From assembly GCA_021161105.1 (NCBI GenBank), contig JAGHBG010000109.1, forward strand, positions 1-11,037: a stretch of 11,037 nucleotides of DNA, written 5' to 3'. Of the stretch, positions 1 through 6,502 are shown one piece after another. The notes beneath the pieces were generated by a model. The model did not search any database. It saw only the letters and a program-made list of their open reading frames with translations, and had not been told where the DNA came from. The DNA comes from Thermotogaceae bacterium (GTDB lineage Bacteria; Thermotogota; Thermotogae; Thermotogales; Thermotogaceae). A program made the translations under genes and the position numbers. The number at the start of each line of letters is the position of its first letter. Position 1 is the stretch's first letter.

Positions 1-101
1 AAATACAACACAATTTCCCGGATTATTGAGAATATAAAAGCGTAAAGGAAAATAGTTCAAATAAATCCACTTTATTGGTTTTAATCAATCCAGACAGAGT
101 T

Positions 102-129
102 TTTACTTTCTTCAATGTTTTTATATAAT
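102..129 (+). promoter_or_regulatory. Candidate sigma-A-type promoter of the rbs operon
   Basis: A perfect -10 hexamer TATAAT lies at 124-129. A 4-of-6 match to the -35 consensus, TTTACT, lies at 102-107, giving a 16-bp spacer. Transcription would begin near 136, exactly where the tandem operators start and 40 bases before the rbsD ATG. The position relative to operator and gene is what makes this credible. The start site itself is inferred. Confidence 0.6.
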
Positions 130-135
130 CTGGTT

Positions 136-159
136 GAAAACGATTTCGAAAACGATTTC
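136..159 (+). promoter_or_regulatory. Tandem LacI-family operators in front of rbsD
   Basis: The 12-mer GAAAACGATTTC occurs twice with no gap, at 136-147 and 148-159. Each copy is a near-palindrome around a central CG (GAAAwCGwTTTC), the typical form of LacI/PurR/CcpA-family operators. The junction of the copies forms a further palindrome, TTTCGAAA, at 144-151. The pair lies from about +1 to +24 of the predicted transcript, so a bound repressor would block transcription. The LacI-family gene at 3933-4916 is the obvious candidate ligand. That pairing is an inference from proximity and family. Confidence 0.75.
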
Positions 160-175
160 ATAAGGAGCGATACAT

Positions 176-562
176 ATGAAAAAAAGTGGCATCTTCAACA
201 GTGAAATATCCAAAGTTGTAGCACAAATGGGACATAAAGATATGGTTGCTGTAGTAGATATGGGATTTCCCATCTCGAACTCAGTTGAAAGAATAGACCT
301 CGTAGTTGACAAAGGGGAACCATCAATTTTCAGGGTTCTGGAAGTTTTAAATAAAGAACTCATGGTGGAAGAGATTATTTTCGCTAATGAAAGTTCAGAA
401 GAATTTGTGAATAAGGTTAAAAGCATTCTTGAAAATACTAAAGTAACATTTGTTTCCCACGAAGAGCTTAAGAAACTCTCTAATCAATCAAAGGCAGTTA
501 TAAGAACGGGAGAAGTTGTTCCTTATTCTAATGTAATATTAGTTTCAGGAGTGATTTTTTGA
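176..562 (+). CDS. rbsD: D-ribose pyranase RbsD
   Basis: This 128-residue protein is full length for RbsD, the cytoplasmic enzyme that interconverts the pyranose and furanose ring forms of ribose after import, so that the sugar can be phosphorylated. Family motifs run along its length: MGH with the catalytic-type histidine at 20, DMGFPI at 28-33, ERIDLV near 38-43, SHEELK at 94-99, and the C-terminal RTGEVVPYSN block at 110-119 that forms part of the active site in the decameric family structures. The start is ATG, with AAGGAG at 162-167 eight bases upstream. It is the first gene of the operon, directly behind the tandem operators, and its stop overlaps the rbsA start by one base. No key residue seems to be missing. 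Identification is firm from the motif set and the operon context. Confidence 0.93.
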   Translation: MKKSGIFNSEISKVVAQMGHKDMVAVVDMGFPISNSVERIDLVVDKGEPSIFRVLEVLNKELMVEEIIFANESSEEFVNKVKSILENTKVTFVSHEELKKLSNQSKAVIRTGEVVPYSNVILVSGVIF

Positions 563-2049
563 TGGAATACATTCTTGAAGCTAAAGGAATAACAAAGACA
601 TTCCCCGGGGTAGTTGCCCTTGATAATGTAAACTTTAACTTAAAAAAAGGCGAAGTTCATGCTCTTCTGGGAGAGAACGGAGCAGGAAAAAGCACACTTA
701 TTAAAATAATAAGCGGTGTTTATAAAGCTGACAAAGGAACAATACTGTACATGGGAAAAACCGTTTCTTTCAATTCACCTACAGAAGCTATGAAAGCTGG
801 TATTGCAACAATACACCAGGAATTGAATTTGTTTGAAGATTTAACTGTAGCTGAAAACATCGCAGTGGGAAATGTAGAAAGCTTTTTGCTTTCAAAAAGG
901 AAGTTAATAAACATAACCGATAAACTTCTAAAAAATTTGAACTTCAATATACATGCAAATTCCACAGTAAGAAATTTGAATACATCAGAAAAACAGCTTG
1001 TTTCCATAGCTAAAGCTCTGTTTCTGAACTCCAACGTAATAATAATGGACGAACCAACAGCAACGATCACAGAACATGAAGCTAAAATTCTCTTTAATAT
1101 AATCAATGATCTCAAGAAAAAAGGAATTTCCATAATATTCATTTCTCACAGACTCGAAGAAGTGTTTGAGATTGCAGATAGAGTCACGGTTCTGAGGGAT
1201 GGGAAATTCGTAGGAACAACTGATGTTGGACATACATCCGAACAAGAACTTATATCGATGATGGTTGGAAGAAAAATATCCGAGATGTATCCAAAATACA
1301 ATGTACCAAAGAAAAAAGAAATTTTTTCCGTACATGATTTAAATGTAGGGAGAATAGTGAAAAATGTTTCCTTCAGTTTAAAAGAAGGGGAAATTTTTGG
1401 AATAGCAGGGCTTGTTGGTTCCGGTAAATCTGAAATTGCTCTTGGAATATATGGTTACATTCCTTCAAAATGGAAGCAGTTAAAAGTTGGAGATAAGGTT
1501 ATAAGCAAAATAAAAAGCCCTGATCAAGCACTTCAAGAAGGCATTGCAATGGTACCAGAAGATAGAAAAACTATGGGACTTGTTTTAGAGCTTGATGTAA
1601 TGAAAAACATAACACTTCAAAATGTTAAAGAAGTGGAAAAGGGGGGAATTATAAATTGGAAAAAGGCAGATGATATAGCAAGAGAAGAAATTGGAAAGTA
1701 TTCCATAAAGGTCAGCTCTGTGAAACAAAAAGTTAAAACTCTTTCCGGTGGAAATCAGCAAAAAGCTGTTTTGGCTAAGGTATTGAGAAGGGTCCCAAAA
1801 GTAGTGTTTATGGTTGAACCTACAAGGGGAATAGATGTAGGCGCAAAGGTTGATGTTTATAAAATAGTGAACAACCTTGCAAATAACGGAATAGGAGTTG
1901 TCTTCATATCCTCTGAGCTCCCGGAAATTGTAAGATTATGTGATAGAGTGCTGGTAATGCATAGAGGAAGGCCAATGGGTATTTTAGAAGGTAATGAGAT
2001 AACTCAGGAAAATATTTTGAAATTAGCTACGGGGGTTGATGTGGAATGA
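562..2049 (+). CDS. rbsA: Ribose ABC transporter, double ATPase subunit RbsA
   Basis: This 495-residue protein has two fused nucleotide-binding domains (about 4-235 and 250-495) and would energise ribose import through RbsC at the inner face of the membrane. Domain 1 has Walker A GENGAGKST (37-45) and Walker B IIMDEPTA (D163, E164), with an H-loop histidine at 196. Its signature is degenerate: LNTSEKQ (139-145) instead of LSxGxQ. Domain 2 has Walker A GLVGSGKS (283-290) and an intact LSGGNQQ (394-400), but its Walker B reads FMVEPTRGIDVG, with Val418 in place of the usual aspartate. Its H-loop position reads SSELPE, as is normal for sugar-type ATPases. I prefer ATG 562 to the in-frame TTG at 559 because AGGAGTG (547-553) is eight bases from it. 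It overlaps rbsD by one base and rbsC by four. Ribose rather than another sugar is inferred from the operon. Confidence 0.93.
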   Translation: MEYILEAKGITKTFPGVVALDNVNFNLKKGEVHALLGENGAGKSTLIKIISGVYKADKGTILYMGKTVSFNSPTEAMKAGIATIHQELNLFEDLTVAENIAVGNVESFLLSKRKLINITDKLLKNLNFNIHANSTVRNLNTSEKQLVSIAKALFLNSNVIIMDEPTATITEHEAKILFNIINDLKKKGISIIFISHRLEEVFEIADRVTVLRDGKFVGTTDVGHTSEQELISMMVGRKISEMYPKYNVPKKKEIFSVHDLNVGRIVKNVSFSLKEGEIFGIAGLVGSGKSEIALGIYGYIPSKWKQLKVGDKVISKIKSPDQALQEGIAMVPEDRKTMGLVLELDVMKNITLQNVKEVEKGGIINWKKADDIAREEIGKYSIKVSSVKQKVKTLSGGNQQKAVLAKVLRRVPKVVFMVEPTRGIDVGAKVDVYKIVNNLANNGIGVVFISSELPEIVRLCDRVLVMHRGRPMGILEGNEITQENILKLATGVDVE

Positions 2050-2972
2050 ACTGGAGAACAATTTTGAGAAAGATGCGAGAATATCCTGCTATAGTTGGGT
2101 TCGTTGGTATAGTAATATTTTTCGCACTTTTAAGCGATAGATTTTTTACATTATCGAATTTTTTGATAATTCTGCGACAGGTATCTATTCAGGCAATTAT
2201 AGCTTTTGGAATGACAATTGTAATAATTTCAGGCGGTATTGATTTATCCGTAGGATCAACTCTGGCTCTCTCTGCAGTTATATTAGCTGACTTTCTTAAG
2301 TCAGGATCGATATTCACAGCAGTCTTTATGGCTCTTCTTGTAGGTGCCGCAATGGGAGCTGCTAACGGACTTATCATAGCTAAAGGAAAAATACAACCAT
2401 TCATAGTTACACTTGCAACAATGGCTATAGGCAGAAGCTTAACGCTGGTCTATACACAGGGAATGCCGATAACGGGTTTTCCGCAATCATTTCGTTTCAT
2501 AGGAAGAGGAGATGTAGCAGGAATCCCTGTGCCAATTATAATTATGCTCTCTTTATTTGCCCTCATGTGGTTTGTTCTCAACAATACCAAACTTGGTCTT
2601 TATTCCTATGCAATTGGTGGAAATGAAATTGCAGCAAAACTCAGTGGTGTGAAGGTTGATAGATACAAAATAATTATTTACATGATTAGTGGCGTTTTTT
2701 CTGCGGTTAGTGGAATCATACTGACCGCTCGTTTGAATAGCGCTCAACCAACCTTTGGTTATGGTTACGAACTTGATGCAATCGCTGCAGTTGTTCTTGG
2801 TGGAGCAAGCCTGACAGGAGGAAAAGGACATATTCTTGGAACGCTCTTTGGTGCGTTGATTATGGGAACACTGAATAATGGTCTGAATATCCTTAACGTA
2901 TCACCCTTCTACCAGCAGGCAGTTAAAGGAATTATTATCCTGATAGCTGTCCTGCTGGAGAGGGAAAATTAA
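2046..2972 (+). CDS. rbsC: Ribose ABC transporter permease RbsC
   Basis: This 308-residue, very hydrophobic inner-membrane protein belongs to the branched-chain/monosaccharide permease family (BPD_transp_2) and would form the ribose channel as a dimer with RbsA. Family blocks are clear: GGIDLSVGS at 63-71, the PFIVTL segment at 118-123 followed by a GRSLTLVYT stretch, AIGGNEIAAKLSGV at 189-202, and the cytoplasmic coupling region DAIAAVVLGGASLTGGKG at 244-261 that contacts the ATPase. Hydrophobic stretches near 15-30, 45-62, 72-82, 90-112, 160-178, 207-227, 245-275 and 293-305 fit the usual 8-10 membrane spans. The ATG overlaps the rbsA stop as ATGA, which suggests translational coupling. The length is normal and nothing is missing. 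Confidence 0.93.
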   Translation: MNWRTILRKMREYPAIVGFVGIVIFFALLSDRFFTLSNFLIILRQVSIQAIIAFGMTIVIISGGIDLSVGSTLALSAVILADFLKSGSIFTAVFMALLVGAAMGAANGLIIAKGKIQPFIVTLATMAIGRSLTLVYTQGMPITGFPQSFRFIGRGDVAGIPVPIIIMLSLFALMWFVLNNTKLGLYSYAIGGNEIAAKLSGVKVDRYKIIIYMISGVFSAVSGIILTARLNSAQPTFGYGYELDAIAAVVLGGASLTGGKGHILGTLFGALIMGTLNNGLNILNVSPFYQQAVKGIIILIAVLLEREN

Positions 2973-2988
2973 GAGGAGGTGGGTTTGT

Positions 2989-3873
2989 ATGAGGAAGTTT
3001 TTAGTTGTGATGTTGGTGGTGGTACTGTCACTCGGAATTTTTGCTGCAAAGTTTAAGATTGGATTGTCACTATCTACTCTAAACAATCCTTTCTTCGTTA
3101 CTTTAAGAGATGGAGCTTTAGACAAAGCCAAAGAACTTGGTGTCAATCTTATTGTAGTAGACGCACAGGACAAACCTTCAAAACAGTTGAATGATATTGA
3201 AGATTTGATCCAGCAAAAAGTCGACTTAATAATAGTTAATCCAACTGATAGCGACGCAATAGTAACAGCCGTCGAAGAAGCAAATGAAGCAGGCATTCCT
3301 GTTATAACTGTTGATAGAGCAGCAAACGGTGGAAAAGTTATAGTTCACATTGCTTCTGACAATGTCAGAGGCGGTATGATGGCAGCAGACTTTATCGCTA
3401 AACAACTCAACGGAAAAGGAAATGTTGTAGAACTTGTTGGAATACCCGGAACGTCTGCAGCAAGGGATAGGGGTAAGGGTTTTGAAACCCAACTTAAAAA
3501 ATATCCTGGGTTGAAATTAGTTGCAAAACAAACTGCAAATTTCAACAGAGCCGAAGGGTTAACCGTTATGGAGAATATTCTTCAGGCCCATCCAGATATT
3601 GACGCTGTCTTCGCTCAAAACGACGAAATGGCCCTTGGAGCGATTGAAGCAATTAAGGCAGCAGGAAAACTTGGAGAAATAATAGTAGTAGGATTTGACG
3701 CCATCCCAGATGCTATTGAAGCTGTCAAAAAAGGTGAAATGGCTGCAACAATCGCTCAACAGCCGTTCCTAATGGGACAGTTGGCCGTTGAAAAAGCCTA
3801 TGAATACTTAACAACAGGAACCATTTATATACCGGTCGATCTCAAACTTGTCACTATAGAAACCGCAAAATAA
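2989..3873 (+). CDS. rbsB: Periplasmic ribose-binding protein RbsB
   Basis: This 294-residue substrate-binding protein of the peripheral-binding-protein (type I) fold captures ribose outside the membrane and delivers it to RbsC. A signal peptide is evident: basic MRK, then a hydrophobic run to about residue 18 and likely cleavage near FAA (18-20). No lipobox cysteine is present, so the protein should be free in a periplasm-like space. The residues that contact ribose in E. coli RbsB all have counterparts: N33, F35 and F36 (NNPFF), D109-R110 (VDRAA), R159 (GTSAARDRG), N211 (QNDEMALG), D237 (GFDAIPDA) and Q257 (TIAQQ). This makes ribose specificity much more likely than xylose or allose. The ATG follows a strong AGAGGAGGTG (2972-2981). 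It is the last transporter gene and precedes a GC hairpin. Confidence 0.94.
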   Translation: MRKFLVVMLVVVLSLGIFAAKFKIGLSLSTLNNPFFVTLRDGALDKAKELGVNLIVVDAQDKPSKQLNDIEDLIQQKVDLIIVNPTDSDAIVTAVEEANEAGIPVITVDRAANGGKVIVHIASDNVRGGMMAADFIAKQLNGKGNVVELVGIPGTSAARDRGKGFETQLKKYPGLKLVAKQTANFNRAEGLTVMENILQAHPDIDAVFAQNDEMALGAIEAIKAAGKLGEIIVVGFDAIPDAIEAVKKGEMAATIAQQPFLMGQLAVEKAYEYLTTGTIYIPVDLKLVTIETAK

Positions 3874-3888
3874 AACTATAATAACAAA

Positions 3889-3915
3889 GGGGGGCATCCC
3901 CCCCTTATATTATCT
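3889..3915 (+). terminator. GC-only hairpin after rbsB
   Basis: Six G (3889-3894) and seven C (3898-3904) form a compact stem with a three-base CAT loop, 16 bases after the rbsB stop. The following bases are T-rich (TTATATTATCTTT) but are not a clean T-run. It may therefore be a partial intrinsic terminator or a hairpin that stabilises the 3' end of rbsDACB mRNA and lowers expression of the regulator downstream. A TATAAT at 3877-3882 just upstream has no -35 at proper spacing. Confidence 0.55.
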
Positions 3916-3932
3916 TTCAATGGAGGGGTACT

Positions 3933-4916
3933 GTGAAAAAAGTCAATATAAAAGATGTTGCAAAAGAAGCAAAGGTTTCTGTATCGACAGTATCACGGGT
4001 GATAAATAACTCTGCTCCAGTCTCAGGAGAACTCAAAAGTAGAGTCATTGAAGCCATAAAGAAACTTGGATACAAACCAAGCCACATAGCAAGAGGTTTA
4101 AGAAGCGGGAAAACAAAAACCATAGGATTCATAATTCCGGACATTACCAACCCCTTTTTTCCGGAGATAGTTCGAGGCGTTGAAGATTATCTCAGAAAAA
4201 AGGATTATACCCTTATTCTATGCAATTCTGATCAGGATCCCAAGATAGAATCAGAACTCGTGGATATATTAATAGATAAACATATAGATGGACTTTTATT
4301 CACCGGCGCTGGAGAAAAAAGTGAAAAGCTGGAATTAGCCGTAAAAAAAGGGTTAAAGGTGGTGTTTCTTGACAGAATAATAGAAGGCGTAAATGCATCC
4401 TATGTTGTTTCAGACAATTATGATGGAATGAAATCTCTCCTGGAATATCTATGGAAAGCTGGATATAGGAGTTTTTATTTCATAAACGGAAGTAAGGAAA
4501 CCTTCAGTGCAAGAATAAGGTATAAAGCTTTTTTGGATTTTGTGGAAAAGTACAGAGTAAAAGATTATCACCACATATTTTCCTCTTTCTCATATGAAGC
4601 AGGCTACAATCATACTAAGGAGATTAATCGAATTCCAGATGTGATAATAGGTGGAAACGATCTTATAGCCTATGGTGTTATAGACGCCCTTGAAGAAATG
4701 GGATTGGATGTTCCAGACGATGTAGGAGTAACTGGATTTGATGACATTCTTTTTAGTAAACATTACAAACCCTCGCTTACAACAGTAAGACAACCTATGT
4801 ACGAAATGGGGAAAAAAGCTGCACAAATGTTAATAGCACTGATAGAAAAAGGTGTGAATAAAATAAAGGGCTATGTTTTACCTACAGAAGTCGTCATTAG
4901 AAATTCAACTCAATAA
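3933..4916 (+). CDS. rbsR: LacI-family transcriptional regulator, probably the ribose repressor RbsR
   Basis: This 327-residue protein has the full LacI-family layout. The N-terminal helix-turn-helix (about 4-26) reads VNIKDVAKEAKVSVSTVSRV, and the hinge helix (about 50-58) reads SHIARGLRS. The sugar-binding core runs from KTKTIGFIIPDITNPFF (60-76) through FLDR (145-148), GGNDLIAYG (240-248), GFDDI (268-272) and TTVRQP (283-288). NPFF and the aspartate-arginine pair resemble the ribose-contact elements of RbsB, in keeping with a ribose effector. The start is GTG 3933, with TGGAGGGG at 3921-3928. It follows rbsB by 59 bases, after a hairpin. Two LacI-type operators in front of rbsD fit negative control of the operon by this protein. 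Its effector and target are inferred from position. Another pentose or a global role cannot be excluded. Confidence 0.85.
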   Translation: MKKVNIKDVAKEAKVSVSTVSRVINNSAPVSGELKSRVIEAIKKLGYKPSHIARGLRSGKTKTIGFIIPDITNPFFPEIVRGVEDYLRKKDYTLILCNSDQDPKIESELVDILIDKHIDGLLFTGAGEKSEKLELAVKKGLKVVFLDRIIEGVNASYVVSDNYDGMKSLLEYLWKAGYRSFYFINGSKETFSARIRYKAFLDFVEKYRVKDYHHIFSSFSYEAGYNHTKEINRIPDVIIGGNDLIAYGVIDALEEMGLDVPDDVGVTGFDDILFSKHYKPSLTTVRQPMYEMGKKAAQMLIALIEKGVNKIKGYVLPTEVVIRNSTQ

Positions 4917-5032
4917 GCCCCATTTTTCATAGATGTAACTCTTCCTCAATATATCAGAATTTATAACCTCGTGTATAGGAACATCTGCCATTTAAAGGCA
5001 AGGAGTAACAACCTATAAAGTTGTATTGTAAT

Positions 5033-5129
5033 CACAGAAATGTTAGCTTTTTTGAAATATCGGCGAATAAAACCAGAAAATTCTGTAGCAGAGAGTAAAG
5101 CATCAACCTGAGTTCAATTCATTTCTGTG
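5033..5129. repeat. Perfect 10-bp inverted repeat with a 77-bp gap
   Basis: CACAGAAATG at 5033-5042 is exactly matched by its reverse complement CATTTCTGTG at 5120-5129. Between them lies a smaller inverted repeat, CAGAA-AA-TTCTG, near 5076-5087, which uses the same CAGAA motif. The right arm lies just upstream of the candidate promoter of the permease gene. This could be a pair of regulator sites, or chance in AT-rich DNA. Confidence 0.4.
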
Positions 5130-5149
5130 TTTATCATTTTTTAATGAAG

Positions 5150-5158
5150 TGGTATTAT
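5150..5158 (+). promoter_or_regulatory. Candidate extended -10 promoter of the permease operon
   Basis: TGGTATTAT (5150-5158) matches an extended -10 element (TGnTATAAT with one mismatch). The -35 position 17 bases upstream, TTTATC (5130-5135), is a poor match, as is common for extended -10 promoters. Transcription would start near 5165, leaving a short leader that includes the GGGAGG ribosome binding site at 5168-5173. Confidence 0.4.
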
Positions 5159-5181
5159 TCCCACTATGGGAGGCGATGGAG

Positions 5182-6483
5182 ATGACAGCTCTAATTGTGC
5201 TTGTATTGGCAGTACTGGCTTATTATTTCATCATTTTCGTAAACAGTATAGAAAACTCAGTTACCACTTTGTTTTTCGCTATCATCATAATGTTATTAAA
5301 ACTCCATCCCGCTCACACAAGTGCCACAAACCCGGAGCTTTTTCCAATGAACATGGAAAACTTGAGTCATATAGTTGACTTTAACACTCTTGGCCTTTTG
5401 CTTGGTATGATGATTATTGTTGGCTTTCTTAAAAAATCTGGGTTTTTTCAGTATATGATCATTAACATATTGAGGATATCCAAAGGAAATTTTCACAGAA
5501 TGCTTCTTCTGCTTATGATAATAGTAGCCCTTACATCAGCGTTCCTTGATAATGTTATAACCATAATGATGACTCTTCCTATGATATTTCTAATTGCAGA
5601 TACCATGGAAGTTAACCCAGCACCATTTGTTTTCATGACCATATTCATCGATAACGTAGGTGGCATGGCAACACTAATCGGTAGCCCGTTGAACCTTGTT
5701 CTTGGTTCAGTTAGTGGAAAATCATTTAATGAATTCATATTAAATACAGGCGTTTTCTCTATCATCGCTTTCATAGTAATTTATCTGCTCTCCAAAAAGA
5801 TGATAAAGCTAAGTAGTGAATCTCTATCAAAAATCAAGGGACTGCTTGAAATGGATCCAGAAAAAGCCATAGCTGATAGAAAAATGATGAAGGTGTCTAC
5901 CACGATATTCCTACTTGTAGTTGCAGGTTTTGTGATGCATTCATTCTCTGAAATTGAACTCTCTTACATATCACTCCTTGGCGCATTAACACTTCTTTTC
6001 ATCTTTAGAAAAAGCTTTGAAAAGGTATCTGAAGATATTGACTGGGATACACTCTTTTTTTATATGGGTCTCTACATCATATCCTATTCACTTGAAGAGA
6101 TCGGTGTAATAGAGGCAGTTGCTAAAGCGGCCTCCCCACTTGCATCACATCCAATAATTGCATTCCTTGGTATCCTATGGATTTCAGCATTAGCAATTCC
6201 GTTCCTGAGTGCGGTACCCGGAACCCTCATACTTGCTCCCGTACTTAAATATCTTATAGGATACGGCTTTTCTCAAAATATATGGTGGGCTTATGCACTC
6301 GGAGCAAACCTTGGAACTAACTTAACACCTCTTGGAGCTGTGCAAAATTTGATCGGTGTATCCATGCTTGAAAAGCAAACTGGAAAAAAAGTCACTTTTG
6401 GAGAATTCATGAAAATCGGTTTTAAAGTTACCATTCCGTCGCTTATAATAGCCTCGATTTGGGGACTTGTTATATATCATTAA
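5182..6483 (+). CDS. ArsB/NhaD-type ion permease
   Basis: This 433-residue, highly hydrophobic membrane protein belongs to the ArsB/NhaD (P-type permease, ion transporter) superfamily, whose members move arsenite, Na+/H+ or organic anions. Family elements are visible: SAFLDNVITIM (119-129), DNVGGMATLIGSPLNLVLG (157-175, usually SNIGGTATLIGDPPN), DWDTLFFYMGLYI (287-299), FLSAVPGT (341-348) and the second repeat's GANLGTNLTPLGAVQN (374-389). The DPPN loop reads SPLN here, so specificity may differ from that of characterised members. I chose ATG 5182 because GGGAGG (5168-5173) lies eight bases before it. In-frame GTG 5149 and ATG 5176 are too far from or too near that site. It is the first gene of a likely five-gene operon and is followed after 19 bases by the fumarase-like gene. 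The substrate is unknown: arsenite, sodium and C4-dicarboxylate are all possible. Confidence 0.85.
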   Translation: MTALIVLVLAVLAYYFIIFVNSIENSVTTLFFAIIIMLLKLHPAHTSATNPELFPMNMENLSHIVDFNTLGLLLGMMIIVGFLKKSGFFQYMIINILRISKGNFHRMLLLLMIIVALTSAFLDNVITIMMTLPMIFLIADTMEVNPAPFVFMTIFIDNVGGMATLIGSPLNLVLGSVSGKSFNEFILNTGVFSIIAFIVIYLLSKKMIKLSSESLSKIKGLLEMDPEKAIADRKMMKVSTTIFLLVVAGFVMHSFSEIELSYISLLGALTLLFIFRKSFEKVSEDIDWDTLFFYMGLYIISYSLEEIGVIEAVAKAASPLASHPIIAFLGILWISALAIPFLSAVPGTLILAPVLKYLIGYGFSQNIWWAYALGANLGTNLTPLGAVQNLIGVSMLEKQTGKKVTFGEFMKIGFKVTIPSLIIASIWGLVIYH

Positions 6484-6502
6484 TAGGAAGTGAGGGATAA
6501 TT

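Larger units (their letters stand above)
4917..5181. other. Intergenic region between the ribose cluster and the permease operon
   Basis: These 265 bases lack a convincing gene. They hold an inverted repeat (CACAGAAATG at 5033-5042, CATTTCTGTG at 5120-5129), weak hairpins such as TGCC/GGCA (about 4988-5002) and ACAAC/GTTGT (about 5008-5024), and a candidate promoter near the 3' end. I see no clear intrinsic terminator for the regulator gene. A minus-strand frame of 50 codons with no start (4961-5113) is discussed as a finding. No known riboswitch fold was recognised. Confidence 0.5.

Noticed and set aside
1..45. A 14-codon plus-strand frame at the window edge ending in TAA, possible C-terminus of an upstream gene
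   Set aside because: Fourteen open codons carry too little information in AT-rich DNA, and no motif can be recognised.
78..93. ATTGGT-TTTA-ATCAAT hairpin upstream of the rbs promoter as a terminator
   Set aside because: The stem is six weak pairs including a G-T, and no T-run follows directly.
121..426. Minus-strand open frame of 101 codons over rbsD
   Set aside because: It lies opposite a clear rbsD and over the promoter, has no recognisable motif and is a shadow frame.
720..1335. Two long minus-strand open frames over rbsA
   Set aside because: They mirror the conserved ATPase domain on the other strand and have no ribosome binding sites or family motifs.
5168..5190. GGCGATGG resembling the first stem of a fluoride riboswitch in front of a transporter
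   Set aside because: It is formed by the ribosome binding site and start codon. The matching TCGCC and the pseudoknot partners are absent.
5166..5378. Plus-strand 70-codon frame overlapping the start of the permease
   Set aside because: It is out of frame with a well-supported membrane protein and its composition is that of a shadow (many His, Ser and Asn).
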